Below are positions 21,730 to 33,814 of a DNA stretch of 37,502 bases, piece after piece. The position numbers and the translations under genes were made by a program. Below the pieces are notes generated by a model that searched no databases, was not told where the DNA came from, and saw nothing but the letters and a program-made list of their open reading frames with translations. Position 1 is the stretch's first letter; every line of letters starts with the position of its first letter. The DNA is taken from contig NW_014013444.1 of the NCBI RefSeq assembly GCF_000611645.1, positions 1-37,502 on the forward strand, written 5' to 3'. Source of the stretch: Monoraphidium neglectum. Its lineage: Eukaryota; Chlorophyta; Chlorophyceae; Sphaeropleales; Selenastraceae.

Positions 21730-23054
21730 GTCAATTCATCTAGACTGCCCGGCAACCGGTAATCACATCATATATATGATGGATGCCGAAAGGCGAGTCT
21801 TGGTCAAGAACTCATACGTCATTTTCAGGGCGATCAGATGCGTATTAAAGGTGCCTTTACGCATGCGCACCATTCAATTTGCCGATGAATCTCGCAAATA
21901 TGTATGTGGATAAGGCCAAGTTATAAAAGTGATCTGAGAGTGCTTACTAATACGTACTGCACCAGGGCTCGACTGCAAAGCGTGTGCCGGTATGTGCGAA
22001 GCTGGGGCATGATAGTCTGCGCTGCTCGTGCACTCAGGCATGAGCTGCCCGCACGGCACGAGTGGAACTTGCTAGATGGATGGGTGCTGCTGGTGCCGGA
22101 CTGCTGGTTTGCCCGCGACAGCGGCGACGGCCAGCGACACACGCGGTGGCCAGGACGAGGCAGCGACGGGAACCAGACCCCATGCTGGGTCGCAAACAGC
22201 CGCGCAGGTCCCACCTCTGTCCGCTCAAAGTTATGGACGAAAAGTGTGTGCGCGACGACACTGCAAGGGGCAGCCTAAGGGCGTCACCTGAGGGTCCCTG
22301 AAAGCCCAGTGGGGGACCCACACCGGTGGGGCAGCGGGGAAACGGGCAGTTGCCCTGGCCCCCGCGCCCGTCCTTGAAACAAACTGGGTGCGCAGCGCCC
22401 GGTCTACTCTACTCTCCTCTACTCTGCCCGCGACAGCCTGACTTCTTGCAGCGGCAGCACTGCAAGCGGTTTCCAGCCCTGTGTCTCCCGATTGGATTGG
22501 CCAAAGTACCAAGGACCTGCATGCACCCATGTTGGTCCACGTCAAGCGCAGCCGCCCCTCATTTAGTAATCCACTCGTACTGCTGGCACCAGGCTCACTG
22601 GAAAACATGGGAAGGTTGCAATTCAAGAAGCACACATCGGCAACAGAGAGGCAAGCAACTCGCATTTCAAGGCACCTCAGTACCTGGGGTGCCGGCTCCT
22701 TGACTTCCAACCTGGTGCAGCTGGCGCACTCAGGCAGTTTGGCCGCCCCCACAACACACAAATCCATGACCAATTCAAAACAACGAAATGCAAATCAAAT
22801 CCCACTGTCTGGAAGCTGAGGTATGCTTCAATTAGGGTAGCGACGTGCGGGCGATGACAGGCAGCGGCAACGAGGGAGCAGCAAGCAGACATTGTCAAAG
22901 CAAGACCCCAGCAGGAGAATTACTACACTCCTAGTCCTACAAGCAGATGCTAACCTTGGGGGTAGTGTACACAGATCTGCCGGCGGGCTGGGGTATGCGC
23001 CGCCGATGCTGCAACAACGATACAAAGACGGACCTGACCTGAAAATGCAAAAAT
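21730..23054. other. Intergenic: promoter of GT2-GH9 gene and 3' UTR of LamG gene
   Basis: No exon is supported in these 1.3 kb. The part near 21730 should contain the promoter and short leader of the glycosyltransferase-GH9 gene. The part near 23050 should be the 3' UTR of the LamG/FN2 gene. The segment 21760-21960 is noticeably AT-rich. ORFs here lack conserved motifs and consistent codon choice. Confidence 0.6.
21766..21781 (-). promoter_or_regulatory. Possible TATA element of the GT2-GH9 gene
   Basis: The perfect palindrome CATCATATATATGATG sits about 40-50 bases upstream of the start codon (21727-21729) in otherwise GC-rich DNA. Its TATATAT core could position transcription very near the ATG. 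This rests on location and composition only. Confidence 0.35.
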
Positions 23055-26000
23055 CTACACCAACTCATCGGAGCGGGGCACATCCGAGCCAAGAAGCTTG
23101 GCCTTCTGCTCGCGCCTGCCCCCCGTGCCCCCAGCAGGCGGCGGGCCCGCCGCCGCCTGCGCGCCGCCGGCCGCCGGCCCCCTTGCTGAGCCCGCGTCGT
23201 CGTTGGTACGCTTGCCATCGCCGCCGGGCGCCGCCGCGGCAGGCAGCCCCATCGCGGCCGACGCCGCGGCGAGCGCCTCCGACGCGGCGGCCGACGACCC
23301 GCTGCGCAGCTCGATGCCCCCGCTTGAGAGCAGCTTGGATTTCTTGATGCCGTCGACTTGAGACGTGGATCCCGCGCCGCCCCGCGCCATGAGACCGTCC
23401 CGAGCGCCCCACCCGAGCACGACGCCTTTCATTGCCCGTGCGACGCGCCAGCGGGGCGCGGCGGCAGTGCCCCCGCCTGCACTGCCGCCTTGAGCTGCGC
23501 CACTGCCGCCGCCGCCGCCGCCGCCGTGAGGCTCCGAGTCGAGCGTGGCGTCCTGGAAGCGCCGGGAGCGTAGCCGGTATAGCGCCCCGCGCCTGAGCGC
23601 GACGGCCGCGGCCGCGGCCGCTATGAGCAGGCCGCCCCCGAGGCCGAGGGCGATGCCCACGCCGAGCGCCACCGCCCTGGAGGGCCCGCCGCCCGGTGCC
23701 TGCTGCGTCTGCTGGGCCGCCTTCAGGGCTGCCGACAGGTTGCCGCCCCCGAGGGCCCCGATTAGGCCGCTGGCCAACAGCTGGGCCGCCACATCATCTG
23801 GCAGAGACGCGTTGCGGCCGCCGGCGCCGCCGGCCGTCACGAGCGGCGAGCCGTCCGCGGGGCCGCCGTCAGCGCACTGGGCAAAGCTGCCGTCTGCAAT
23901 CCTGCAGTACTGTGCAGTCGCGTTATCTGAGGTTGGCAGGGTGGTGCAGTCCCAGAAGAGGGCGCCGCCGACGGCGAATGGCAAGTTGCAAGGGGTGCCA
24001 CCGAGGGTGCGCCTGCGCGCCGGGTTGCATTTGCAGCACACGGAAGCTTGTTAGGCGCGAGCGAGGATCTCGTGGCTGCTTCCCCGCATTGAAGCAGAAA
24101 TGGCTCCTCGGCCTGTTGCATGATTGGGCTAAGCGTGGGAAGCGGCGCAAAGGCCTGGGGAACGATGTGATGGGCGTTGCATGGCCGCGATAGTTTCCAT
24201 CACAGTCAGCTGCCCGCTGTTCCCACCGCGCCCCTTTGCACAGGCAGCCGCCTCCCTGTGCGGGAGGATGGGTGCGATGGATGTGGGACCGCCTTGTCAC
24301 ACCTGATGGTGCGGTTGCTTGGGGTGCCGCCTTCTCCATCCTCTGAGGGATCCTCTGGCAGCGGCTGCAGCAGCGGCGCGCAGAACCCAAACTCCCCGGC
24401 GCCCGTCAGACACACGCCGGCCCCGCCGGCTGCCGCGGCCAGCGCCAGCGGCGGCGCCGCGGCCGCGCCGCCGCCGCCGGCCGCGAAGAGCGCGGACGGC
24501 GCCGCGCCGAGCGCGGAGGCGGTGGCGGTGAGCAGGGGCGCCGGCTGGGCGCCGCCTCCTGATCCCTGGTCTGCCGGAAAAGCGGCGATCGTCAGGGTTG
24601 TGGTCGTGTTGACGGGCAGGCATCCCCAGTAGGTGGTATCTTGGAAGGTGAAGGGGCGCACACAGGGCTCTGCGTTGACGGTGTACCTGCAAGGTTTGGG
24701 TCGAACGTTGTGTTTAGTTTGTCTTGCGGTATCAAGCGGGGGGGGGGTCTGCGGAAAACAAGACCTGTTGTGCTCACTCCAGGTTCACCAGCAAGGCGGC
24801 GCAGCAAAGGGTGTTCAAAAGGAAACTGTGGTGGGTCGCTCCGGCGCGTGTGCTGCCCATCGACTAACTGCAGCTGACGGTCGGGATGTGCGTGTGAAGT
24901 TCACGCATGCAGCACGCCGGCGTTACGACGCGGGTGCGTGCGCAGCAAGGGCAGCCGCAGTGTGTGCTTGCTCACCTCTTTGCAAGCGCGCCGTCTCGCG
25001 GAAGCACCTGCCAGGTAGTCAGATGATCATCGGCGCACGGCTCCCACACCCCAGACTCTGTGCGGCAGGCATCAAGGCCCAGCAGCCACACGCAGTCGTC
25101 GCGGCTGCAAACGGCGTTAGGGTAGGCGTGGAGGTTTTGCAGAGGTTGTTTAATTCAGTTGGTTGTTAGGTGTGGTGGTGCTTGCTGGGAGGATGCAGGG
25201 GGCAGCTTGCCGACACAAGCGCGTGGGTGCCTCTGTTGATGGCAGTTGCAGGCGCACCCGACTGCGGGGTGCAAGACAGGCTTGCCACACTGATGCAGCC
25301 GCTTGTCAGCCCCGGACACAACAAAGCCACGCATGGGCCAAAAAAAGAAAAACGTGGGTGACAAGCAGTGACAAGCAGCGGCGGGCAGAGCAGCTTCCGA
25401 GGCTCCAGGCTGGCGCTGACCTGGCACCGTCGTGGAATGCAGGGAACATGCACTGCGCCCCCGTCAGTGTCTGGCGGCTCAGGGGCGCGCACTTCTGGGG
25501 CTGCCGGCCAACCTGTGCGTTGTTTGAGGCACGAGGTTTTGCATGCAGCGAGGGCGGTAAGTGGGGCCAAAGACAGGTGTTCTTCAGGCCAAGCCATCCA
25601 AGGCTGAGGGACCGGCTGCAGCTGGGTGCATACAATTTCATGCGTTTGGGCTCTGTGGCTGCCTACAGTGGCGCCACCGCGTGATTTGCGGGGGCGTGTG
25701 TGTCCGAAGGCTGTGCATGCACGCAGGCATGACAGCAATCCGATGACGGCTCACCTCGACGGTGCACTCAAAGTCTGCAGACTCAGGATCCAGGACGCAC
25801 CGCTCCAGCCCGCCGTCAGCCACATACCCGCCCGCACCCGCGTCAGCCCCGGAGCCGCCGTCCGCCGCGGAGGCGCTAACAACGCCGACGGCGGCGCCCG
25901 TCCTGGGCGAGGCCGCCAGCGGCAGGCAGGGGCTCCTATCCAGGCCGTACCGCCGCGCCGCGCGGCTGGGCGGCCGCGCGACGCCGCTCATGTACGCGGA

Positions 26001-29000
26001 CGGGCCCGACGGCGGCGAATACGACGCCGCGCCGGGGCCGGCGAGCGCGCGCGCGCGGGCGTTGCCGCCGGCGGCGTCGGGGTCAAAGGGATCCGAGCAG
26101 ACCAGCGACGGCGGGCCCGCGCGGACGAGGCGCAGCAGGCTCGTGGTCGGGTCCCCATCGCCGTCTTGGAGGGAGATGCTCGCGGCGCAGCGCGCGTCGC
26201 CGCCGGGGGAGTCGCCGGGGGCCTCGACGCAGTCGCTGCGGGCGAGGCCGCCGGAGGAGAACGGGAAGTCGCACGACGAGTCAGACCCGCCGCCGCCGCC
26301 GTCACTTTCCCCGCGGCCGCCACCACTGGATCCATCAGAGGAGGATGACATCGAGGACGGCCCCTCATCGTCCGCCGGCGTCGCGAGGCGCTTGCCGCCC
26401 GCGACGGGGCAGCGGACCCACAAGAGCGGCGAGCCGTCCGCCGCGCCGCCGGCGACGGCGCTCGCGCCCGCTGCCGCCTGGCCGCCGACGCGGGCGCCGA
26501 GCAGGCAGAGCTCAACCCCATTCATCACCACGCATCGCCGATACGCCGCCGTAGCGGCGGCGGCGGCCGCGCCGCACTGAGTGAGCGCCGGCGGCACCTG
26601 CACCGCGGGCGCGCACTCCTGTATCGTCCCAGGGATGATGACGGCGGACCCGGGGACCGCCCCGCCGCCGGCGCCTGCCGCGTCGGCGCCGGCGACGGCG
26701 CTGCAGACCTCGCGGCCCCGCAGCATCAAGCAGTCGGAGTAGCAGATCTGGCCGGACAGCGTGAGCCGCTGCAGCGGCGGCTCGTCCCCCGCGCCGCCGC
26801 CGCCGGCAACTGCTGACGAGGCAAGGCCGGCGGGCACCGCGCCCTCGGCAGCCGACCAGGCGAGCCCTGAAGGGTACCCCGCCGCAGCAGACGATGCCGA
26901 GGATCCTCGGCCGCCGGCGGACGGCGAGGGGTAGCCCGAGGCTGCGCCGGAGCCATCCGAGGCCGTCGCGTCCGCAGAACCGCCCCCGCCGGCGGCGGCG
27001 CCGCCGGGTGCGGCGCACTCCGCCCAAACGCCACCGCTCTGGGGTTGCGAGGGTCGGGGCAGCGGAACGTCAGGGGGCATGCATGTCTCATAGCGAGGCG
27101 GCTGCTGCGTGTGTTGGGAGTGAGGAGGGCTGGATAGGCTGGACTGACTCCTGTGGAGCCAACGATCTCTTCTGAAAGCCTGCACAGTAGGGGCTAGAGG
27201 CCGCTGAGGCGTTGGTGGGTCGGATGAACCGCAGGCAGCCTACAAACACGCGCGCCTGCGCACACCAAGCTGGAGCAAAACCCAACGCACCCGCGCCGTC
27301 GGGCAGCTGGGCGGGCCACCCAGGGAGATGCAGTCGTAGGTGATGGCCCCAGCGTATGAGACGGGCAGCAGGCAGGGCAGCCCCGTGACTGTGCGGATCT
27401 GCAGCTTCAAGGCTGCAGGGTGAGGAGGAGGGGATGACGGCGGACGCCGCCATGTCCGGATCTGGAATTGGCTTGATTTGCGGGGTGGCGGTCATGTGTG
27501 GTCAATGCATTTACCGGCTGGGGGCCCTTCTTGATCTCACACTTTTAGAACAAGGCAGCGAGCTCTGCAAAGCAAACGGGCGCGAAGGGTGCAATTGTCC
27601 CGCGGACATGCCCGGTGCGGTTGGTGCAAAACTAGCGCGTCCGCTGGGCCGCAGCGCGGAACGGGCCGGGCGAGCGCGCCTGCGATGCCGGCGGGGTACA
27701 TCACCGCCTGCCGCATGTAGTCCGCGTACAGCGCCGCCACCTGGTTTCCGGTTAGGGGCTGCAGCGGGAGGTTGCGGAGGAAGGGCAAGCAGTCTGAGTG
27801 CGCGCGCACAGGGGGTTGTGCAGTGGGGTGGAGAGGAGGGCCTGAGAGGAGCGGGGCAGTAGGCAGCAATCACTGGTGCATGTGGCAGGTCCCAGCAAGG
27901 CGGTTTGATTGGCAAGTGCCCAAACTGCGGGAAGATGCAATGCTGGGCACAAGCGTGTGCACCACCGCGCTGCCTCCGCCCAAGGCAAGCCGCCTCTCTG
28001 CTTCAAGCCGTGGAAACAGCCTGCCGCATCGGCCGACCCCAATACAACACGTGATGAGCATGTGACGTCAGTCGAGTCACCTCATCGAATAGTGCCAGGT
28101 TTGAGATCAGCCCCGAGTAGAACCGCTGAGGGTCGCGGTCGGAGCGCCCGCACAGCACGAGGTGGCCGCTTGACAGGTCCATCGGATCCCCCCCAGTCAC
28201 AGGCACCGGCCGCGGCCTGCCTGGGCGGCGAGGCGTGTCCCCCGGGCCGCCGGCCGCGGAGACGGTGCTGTTGTCGTTTGCGATGGCGGTGCCGTTGTCG
28301 CCCTGCTCGCCGGCCCCGCCCTGCTGTGTGAGCCGCCGCCCACCGCCGTTGCGGCCGCCGGCGCCGCGGCCTCCGGCGCCAGCGCCGCCGCTGCGGCCGC
28401 CGCTGCTGCCGTTGGCGTCGGCACCGGCGCCGTCGGCAGAGGGGGAGTCTGCGCCGCCGGCCTGGGCGTCGCTGCCTGCAGCGGCGCCGCCGTCGCTGCC
28501 GTTGGTGGTGCCGTCGTCGTCGCCGCTGGCGCTGCCGCTGAGCTCCGCGCGCAGGCGGCCATCCACGAACAGCCTGAAGCCGCGCTGCGGCCGCCGGCCC
28601 GAGAGCGCGGCAGGTATCGTGCTAAGAGTCAGCATGTGCCTGTCGAGTTGTGGGGCAAAGCGGCGCAATTGGCGTTAATTGCAGAGTAGCACGGCCAGGT
28701 TAAGCGGCGGGAGACTGGATATACACGTTGCAATATCTCTTTTACCAGCACCCCTGGAATTATCAGAGGATCCCGTTTGTCTGTATTAGAGCCCACTCGG
28801 CTGCATGTCAAGAAAAGCATGCCTGATGGTTGTGGACCAGCATTTGACCAGCCCTGTGCAGCTTCGGTACCCTTATCAATGCCCTGCCTGTCGCCTCACC
28901 ATTCCCCATCATATAGGTCCAGCGCTCCTGGCACAGTCCCCCGCGGCCCGCCAGGCATTGTCTCGCTCGCGCTTGCACCCGTCGGCTCGTCGCTAACAGA

Positions 29001-30981
29001 CAGCCCAACCCGCCCGTCGCTGTCGACCCACGCGCCATCATCTGCGCCGCCGCCGTCGCCCGCGTCGTTCCCGTCCCGCAGCACGCCGCGCGCGACGCCG
29101 AACCGCGTGTGGCCGGGGCGGGGCAGCATGAGGGCAAGGCTGTTCGCCGTCGGCGCGCCGCCGGCGCCGCCGGCGGGCGCATGGGAGAGCACATATGCGA
29201 GGGTCGCGGCCGCGGCGGCGGCCCCGTCGCGCGTCATGGCCACGAGCAGCTGGGAGGACGGCTTGATCCAGACGTTGATGGCGAAGGATCCGTCCTTGGC
29301 GTAGTCAATGGCGGGCTTTATCGCGACGAAGCTCTGGAGGGAGGCGTTGCAGCTGAGGGCGGAGCCGAAGCGGCCGTCGGGGACCGCGGACGCGCGGTGG
29401 GTGGCAACACCAGAGAAGGGCAGTGGGTACTCTGCGACGGCTCCCTAGGTGATGTCATCGGAGCAGCAGCGGGGGAAGATCGCGCGTTTTACATAGTTGC
29501 TCTCTGCTGCTAAGATTCAAAGCACCGAGGGTGGAGGCACTGCAGCGAGGGCCGCACGGGCTGGCTAAACGTGAGAGGGGACGTGTTTGATGCACACGCT
29601 GCATGGAGACTCTTAACCCTGCCGCCGCCGTTCGCTGAAAGCTTGAGACCCTGGTGGCTGTAGGCCGACGCAGCTGTGACGATGAGAATCACATGCAACC
29701 AGGCCAGGCAGAACGCAGGCTGCCGCGCACCTCGGAAAGCGGGAAGTAGGCGACCGGCACTGGCCACTGCTGCGGCAGGCGCGAGGGCATCCACAGCCCC
29801 GGCACGGGCGCCACGCACACGCCGATTCGCTCCTGCGTCTGGTCTGCGTCCGCTGCCGGTCCCGAGACGTCGGGGGCCAGGTAGGTGGTGGGGTAGCAGA
29901 CCTGGTTGTGTGGGTGTGAATGCAAGCAAAGGGCAGGGGGCATTTTGAGTGGGAGGGGCAGGGCAGGTCAAAATGCCATTGCCACCAGTGGTGCCTCAGG
30001 GTACAGAAAGCGGAGCCTGGGGGCATGGGAGGCCATAGGAATGGGTGTTGAGCAGGAACTAGTAGCCTGCGATTGGCAAGCAGAGTCACCAAGTCGCTGG
30101 GCCGTTGTCCGGCCGCGGCCCACCAGCCCAGGTGCGCAGTACGCAGGGTAGGGGTCTGTCATGGGGTTGACCGAGCACCACTGGCCGCTGCCCTGGCCGG
30201 TGATGAGCTTCCAGTTTTCGGGGGCTGACTCGTCCGCCTCTGGGGCAGGATTGTTGTCAGTCGACGAGGAAGGGTCTGGGTCGCTATCGGGGCCGCTGCC
30301 GCTGCTGCCGCCGCCGCCGCCGTCGTCGCCGGAGGTGAGCGGCGGCGCGCGGCGCGTCGGCGCCGCCGGCGCTGCCCCTCGAAAGGACGGGGGGGAGCGC
30401 TGCGACGCCGTGCTGATGTCACCGGAGAAGGGCGGCAGCGAGTCGGCCGCGCGGGTTGCGGCCGGCGGCTGCGAGGCGGCTGCCGCCCAAGCGGGGGAGT
30501 CGGGGGCGGGCGACGAATCCTCGGACCCGTTGTCGCTGCCGGCGGCGGAGGGGCGGGCGTCTGACGAGGGATCAGAAGGGCCGAGTGTCTTATCCGACAA
30601 AGAGTCGTCGGTGCTTGAGGAGTCGGCGCCGCGCGAGGCAGGGGAAAAGGAGGACACAGGAGAGGGGCTTGGAGAGGATGGCTGGCGGAGAGACGAGGTG
30701 GGATCTGAAGCGGATGACGCGCTTGTTGGCGCGCCACGTGCGCCGGACGAGGTCGGGTCATCGTAGTATGAGGCGTCGCTTGAGCCGTCGTCGGCAGACG
30801 AGGGGTCGTCCGTCACCGCCCGCGGCCAGGTGGACTGCAGCAACGTGCGGCTGCGGCGGGGCGCCCCAGGGCCCGGTGCGGCGCCCGCAGGGGTCGCGCC
30901 GGCGGCCGCTGCGGGGGACGCGGCGATGTTGACGGTCCATGCTGCGATTAAAAAGACCAGCAGGGCCGCTGATGGGCGCAT
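23055..30981 (-). CDS. Single-pass surface protein with LamG and fibronectin-II-like repeats
   Basis: Exons: 30124-30981, 29731-29901, 28900-29429, 28081-28639, 27705-27758, 27291-27398, 25755-27038, 25421-25512, 24976-25104, 24303-24686, 23055-24012. All phases match, giving 5,127 bases (1,708 residues). The start is chosen for its signal peptide (LLVFLIAAWTVNIAASPAA). Then follow a Ser/Asp/Pro-rich stalk to about 250, a cysteine-bearing segment ending VAYFPLSE, a LamG/concanavalin-like domain (about 344-724) and FN2-like repeats (about 727-1450). Near the C-terminus are a Gly/Ala-rich span (ALGVGIALGLGGGLLIAAAA) with ALRRG after it and a basic, then low-complexity tail of about 180 residues. 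LamG and FN2 modules bind glycans or matrix proteins, so a wall or adhesion receptor is inferred. I know no named homologue. Confidence 0.82.
23586..23676 (-). other. Transmembrane span of the LamG/FN2 protein
   Basis: Translation gives VALGVGIALGLGGGLLIAAA running to AVALRRG, an uninterrupted nonpolar stretch of about 28 residues followed by arginines. This places the LamG/FN2 part outside and a tail of about 180 residues inside. Confidence 0.85.
23880..27398 (-). other. Fibronectin type II-like cysteine repeats
   Basis: The recurring plan is PC-x2-PF-x-Y-x-G..DC...C..G.W..C. Examples: TGLPCLLPVSYAG..YDC..SCPT with GGVWAEC, SSCDFPFSSGG..SDC, TGAQCMFPAFHDG with DDCVWLLGLDACRTESGVW, AEPCVRPFTFQDTTYWGC, GGTPCNLPFAVGGALFWDC. 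At least five are clear, and two or three more degenerate ones sit in the 428-residue exon 25755-27038. Several units are split by an intron after the first half. FN2 modules bind collagen or glycans in animals; the ligand here is unknown. Confidence 0.7.
27705..29429 (-). other. LamG/concanavalin A-like lectin domain split over three exons
   Basis: Landmarks in order: DGRFGSALSCNASLQSFVAI and DYAKDGSFAINVWIKPSSQ (29429 exon), LYDGEWHMLTLST (junction of 28900 and 28639), GFRLFVDGRLRAELSG, then SSGHLVLCGRSD..FYSGLISNLALFDE (28081-28639) and PLTGNQVAALYADY (27705-27758). These match the beta-strands of Laminin_G_3/ConA-like domains (WHHVALT, LYVDG, GxIDELRIFN, AL..QVxALY). More than 100 residues of Ser/Gly/Ala/Asn-rich sequence are inserted between the VDG and GHLVLCG strands, and another insert lies after AMTRDG. 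Confidence 0.8.
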
Positions 30982-32792
30982 GAATACGCCTGAGATCGTC
31001 GCATGGCTGCGTGCTCGACCTCGTACTTCTTGTCACGCCCAAGCACCGCGCACAAGACCCTGCAAACCTAACAGACGTAGATTGGGTGAATCCCGGGCTT
31101 CAGCGTGGGTGAACCTTGGACAGCACAGTCCTGCCTTTCGGCGACCCCAACTGACGAGGATGGTCGGTTGGTGCGAGGAAAGAAGTACCCACGCAGTGAC
31201 ACACTGCGCCAAATAAACTTTAGAAGTCGAGGCGTTGGACAGCGTATAGGTGCAAGCAAGGCTGTTGCCCGGAAGTTGTCAATTTCCTTGGCGACCGCCT
31301 CCTTGGCGGCGCTGGTGCCGCCCGCTCGCGGGGGGCGCCGCGGTCGCCACCACCAGCAGCAAGCTCTCAGTCCCAGAACGCTGAGCTTATGTAGCTGCGC
31401 AATCCATAAGACATCTTGGCTGCCGTGCGTGGGGCACCGTAGGGCAAGCTTGCTGTTTGCCAAGCTCATTTCCGGCTCACATCTCTGAAGCGACGCTAGC
31501 ACCGTGCTGGCTTCCGTGACGGAAGCCCAGTCTGGACGCCTGGGAACACAGCAAAGCTCTGTTCCAGGCGCCCAGGATGCTGCCGGCACCACCAACGCCA
31601 GTGGTGTTCACGAGGATTGCCCCTCTCACACCTGGTCATTTCAACCTGCTCCAAACGGCGCGCCATCCCCACGTTTGCAGCCATCCACAGGCCTGACGCG
31701 TGTCCGCTGGCGTGTGTGCCTACAGCTGGTGTATTGTCCGCCTTCGAACCGCTGCGCGCTGCGCCTGCTGGCAGCTGAGCCTCCTACCCTCACCTGTTTT
31801 GGCGGTAGATTGCCCCGGCCCATTCTGCGGTCGTTACCAGCTCAGTCATTCGAAGCTTCAACACAACTTCGGTTCGTAGCGGCACCCAACAGGAGTGATT
31901 GTGCACAAAGCAGGCGGGCACTGGAAAAGCGAACCCCCACTTGTGAGGTCTCAATAGAGCAACAAGCACCAACGTAATGTTTTCGGCCCAGGTGGTTGGC
32001 TCGCTTCCGTAACCGCCGTGGGCGCGGGGCTGACCGGTGCGTTGAAGGCGGGCGGCGAAATTGTTGTTCAGAGGAAGGGAGCAATTGGGACTGTTCTGAG
32101 TGGGAAGGGGCACCGCTGGTGCACGCGGATGCGCTGCCGTCGCAGTAAGTGCCGTTGACGATCAAAATGCGTGCGCGCTCGTGCGCAAGCACGGGCGCAA
32201 AGTCAGGGGGAAACAGCGGTAGAGAGGAAAGCATGCATATGGCTGTGGCGAGGGTGTATGGTATGTAGGAGGTATACATGAAGCAGCAAACAAAGGAAAA
32301 ATCAACCGACTGAGGCATTCATAGACATCTTGGGCTGTTGAGAGGCGAGGGTCGTGCCTGCAATCAAAGCAATAATAGGCACTGATGACGCAGCGTTGGC
32401 GAGCAGGTTTGGCGCAGCAGCCATGGACGCGCACAGCGCGCGTACCGTCGATAAAAATGCGACATCTCACACGCACACACGGCGAGGCTGCAGCCGGCCC
32501 CACCTGACATCAAACCATTGCAACGCCGGCAACACACCACGAGACCGCCCGGCGCAACGCAGTGACCGCCCTTGCAAGGGCGCGGATCCTGGCGCCACCT
32601 GAGAGCCTGCCGTAAATGTCCTGCCACGAGCATCATAGCCGTGACAGCGGCCGCGATGGACCCCAGCCGGCCTGTGCCGTGCAAGCTGGGCCCAACCTGC
32701 GGCCTCGCCGCCGATTTGCTGCCGCCTGCCCAACCACAGGCCCCGCCCGCCATTCAAACGGGCTCCCGGCCTCGCGGCTGCGGCGCTCGCAG
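30982..32792. other. Intergenic: LamG gene 5' region and channel 3' UTR
   Basis: 1.8 kb without a supported exon. It must hold the promoter of the LamG/FN2 gene and the 3' UTR of the channel gene. Several ORFs of 100-175 codons occur on both strands (for example 31068-31595 minus, 31504-31977 plus), but their codon choice lacks the G/C bias of real exons here and I recognise no motif. A small unrecognised gene cannot be excluded. Confidence 0.55.
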
Positions 32793-33747
32793 CTAGACGC
32801 GCCCGGCCACGTCCAGAACGCCGCCCCTGGGCCGGCCGTTCTGCGCGCTGAGCGCGCCGCCGAGGGCGCTGTCGCCGCTGCCAGCTGCGGCGCTGCTCCG
32901 AGGCTCGCTCCTGGCGCCGCTCCCTGATTCAGAGGGGCGCGTGCCGCGCCCGCCCCCGCCGGCGCCGCCGATGCCGCTGCCGGCGCCGGCGTCTGAAAAC
33001 CGGACGCTTCCGTGGCCACTCCCCCGAGGCCGCTCCCGGCCGGCGCCGCCGGCCACCTCAATTCTCGCGCCGGCCCCACCGGCGGGGAGGTCGCTGATGT
33101 CGCCTTGCAAGGTGCTGGCGTGCCCCTCCGATCCTAGCGGGTCCCAACCAACGCCGGCCCAGAGCCGAGCAGCGTCGCTGTCCGATCCGCTAGCAAGCTC
33201 GTCGCCGCGGCCGCGGTCGCCGCCCCCCGATGCCCCAGTCGCCGCCGCCGCCGCCGCAGGCCCTTGCCACGCGCCTGCAGCGCCCGCGCCGAACCCGTCC
33301 CCGCCGCCGCCGCCGCCGACGGGCCCGCCGTGGCGCCGCAACAGCGCCGCCGCCGCCGCCTCGAACTCTGCAAACTCCTCGGCTGACAAGTCATGATCAA
33401 AGCCCAATGACCCCGCCGGCCACACGCTGCCGCCGTTGCCGGCGGCGGCGGCAAAGTCCAGGTTTGCGATGACGAAGGCGCGGTCGCCGGGGCGCAGGGG
33501 GGTGTCCTGGGGTCCACGGGGTTGGATGGGCGAGCGAGAGGCGGTCGGGTCTTGGGGTGCGATGAGGTGTGCAGGCGTGCTAGATCGGAGGTGTGCCGGA
33601 ACAACAGGAAGCGGGAGGGCTGGAGAAGAGGTAGCCAGGGCAGGCGGCACGCCGCCGCAGCGCTAGCTGCCAGCCACCTCTGTCGTCGCTCTTTGCGGTA
33701 ACATTGACCTGACGGCTTGCCACTGCTGATCGCGTCGCACTTTTCAC

Positions 33748-33814
<67 letters not shown>

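Noticed and set aside
21922..21929. TATAAAAG on the plus strand
   Set aside because: It is a good TATA match but no plus-strand gene follows. It lies upstream of the minus-strand synthase in the wrong orientation.
27537..27869. Extension of the LamG exon through ALARPVPRCGPADALVLHQ
   Set aside because: Splicing at the GTGATG donor (27704) keeps phase with the FN2-like exon and ends LamG at the expected ALYADY. The extension reads into intronic sequence.
31068..31595. 175-codon minus-strand ORF (with AAKEAVAKEIDNFRA)
   Set aside because: It has mixed third-position usage, no family resemblance I can name and overlapping ORFs on the other strand. It is left as intergenic.
32162..32503. Fragments VRCRIFIDGT and RARILIVNGT that recall a LamG strand
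   Set aside because: There is no neighbouring LamG landmark, and the two fragments align only over a few bases. I could not support a pseudogene.
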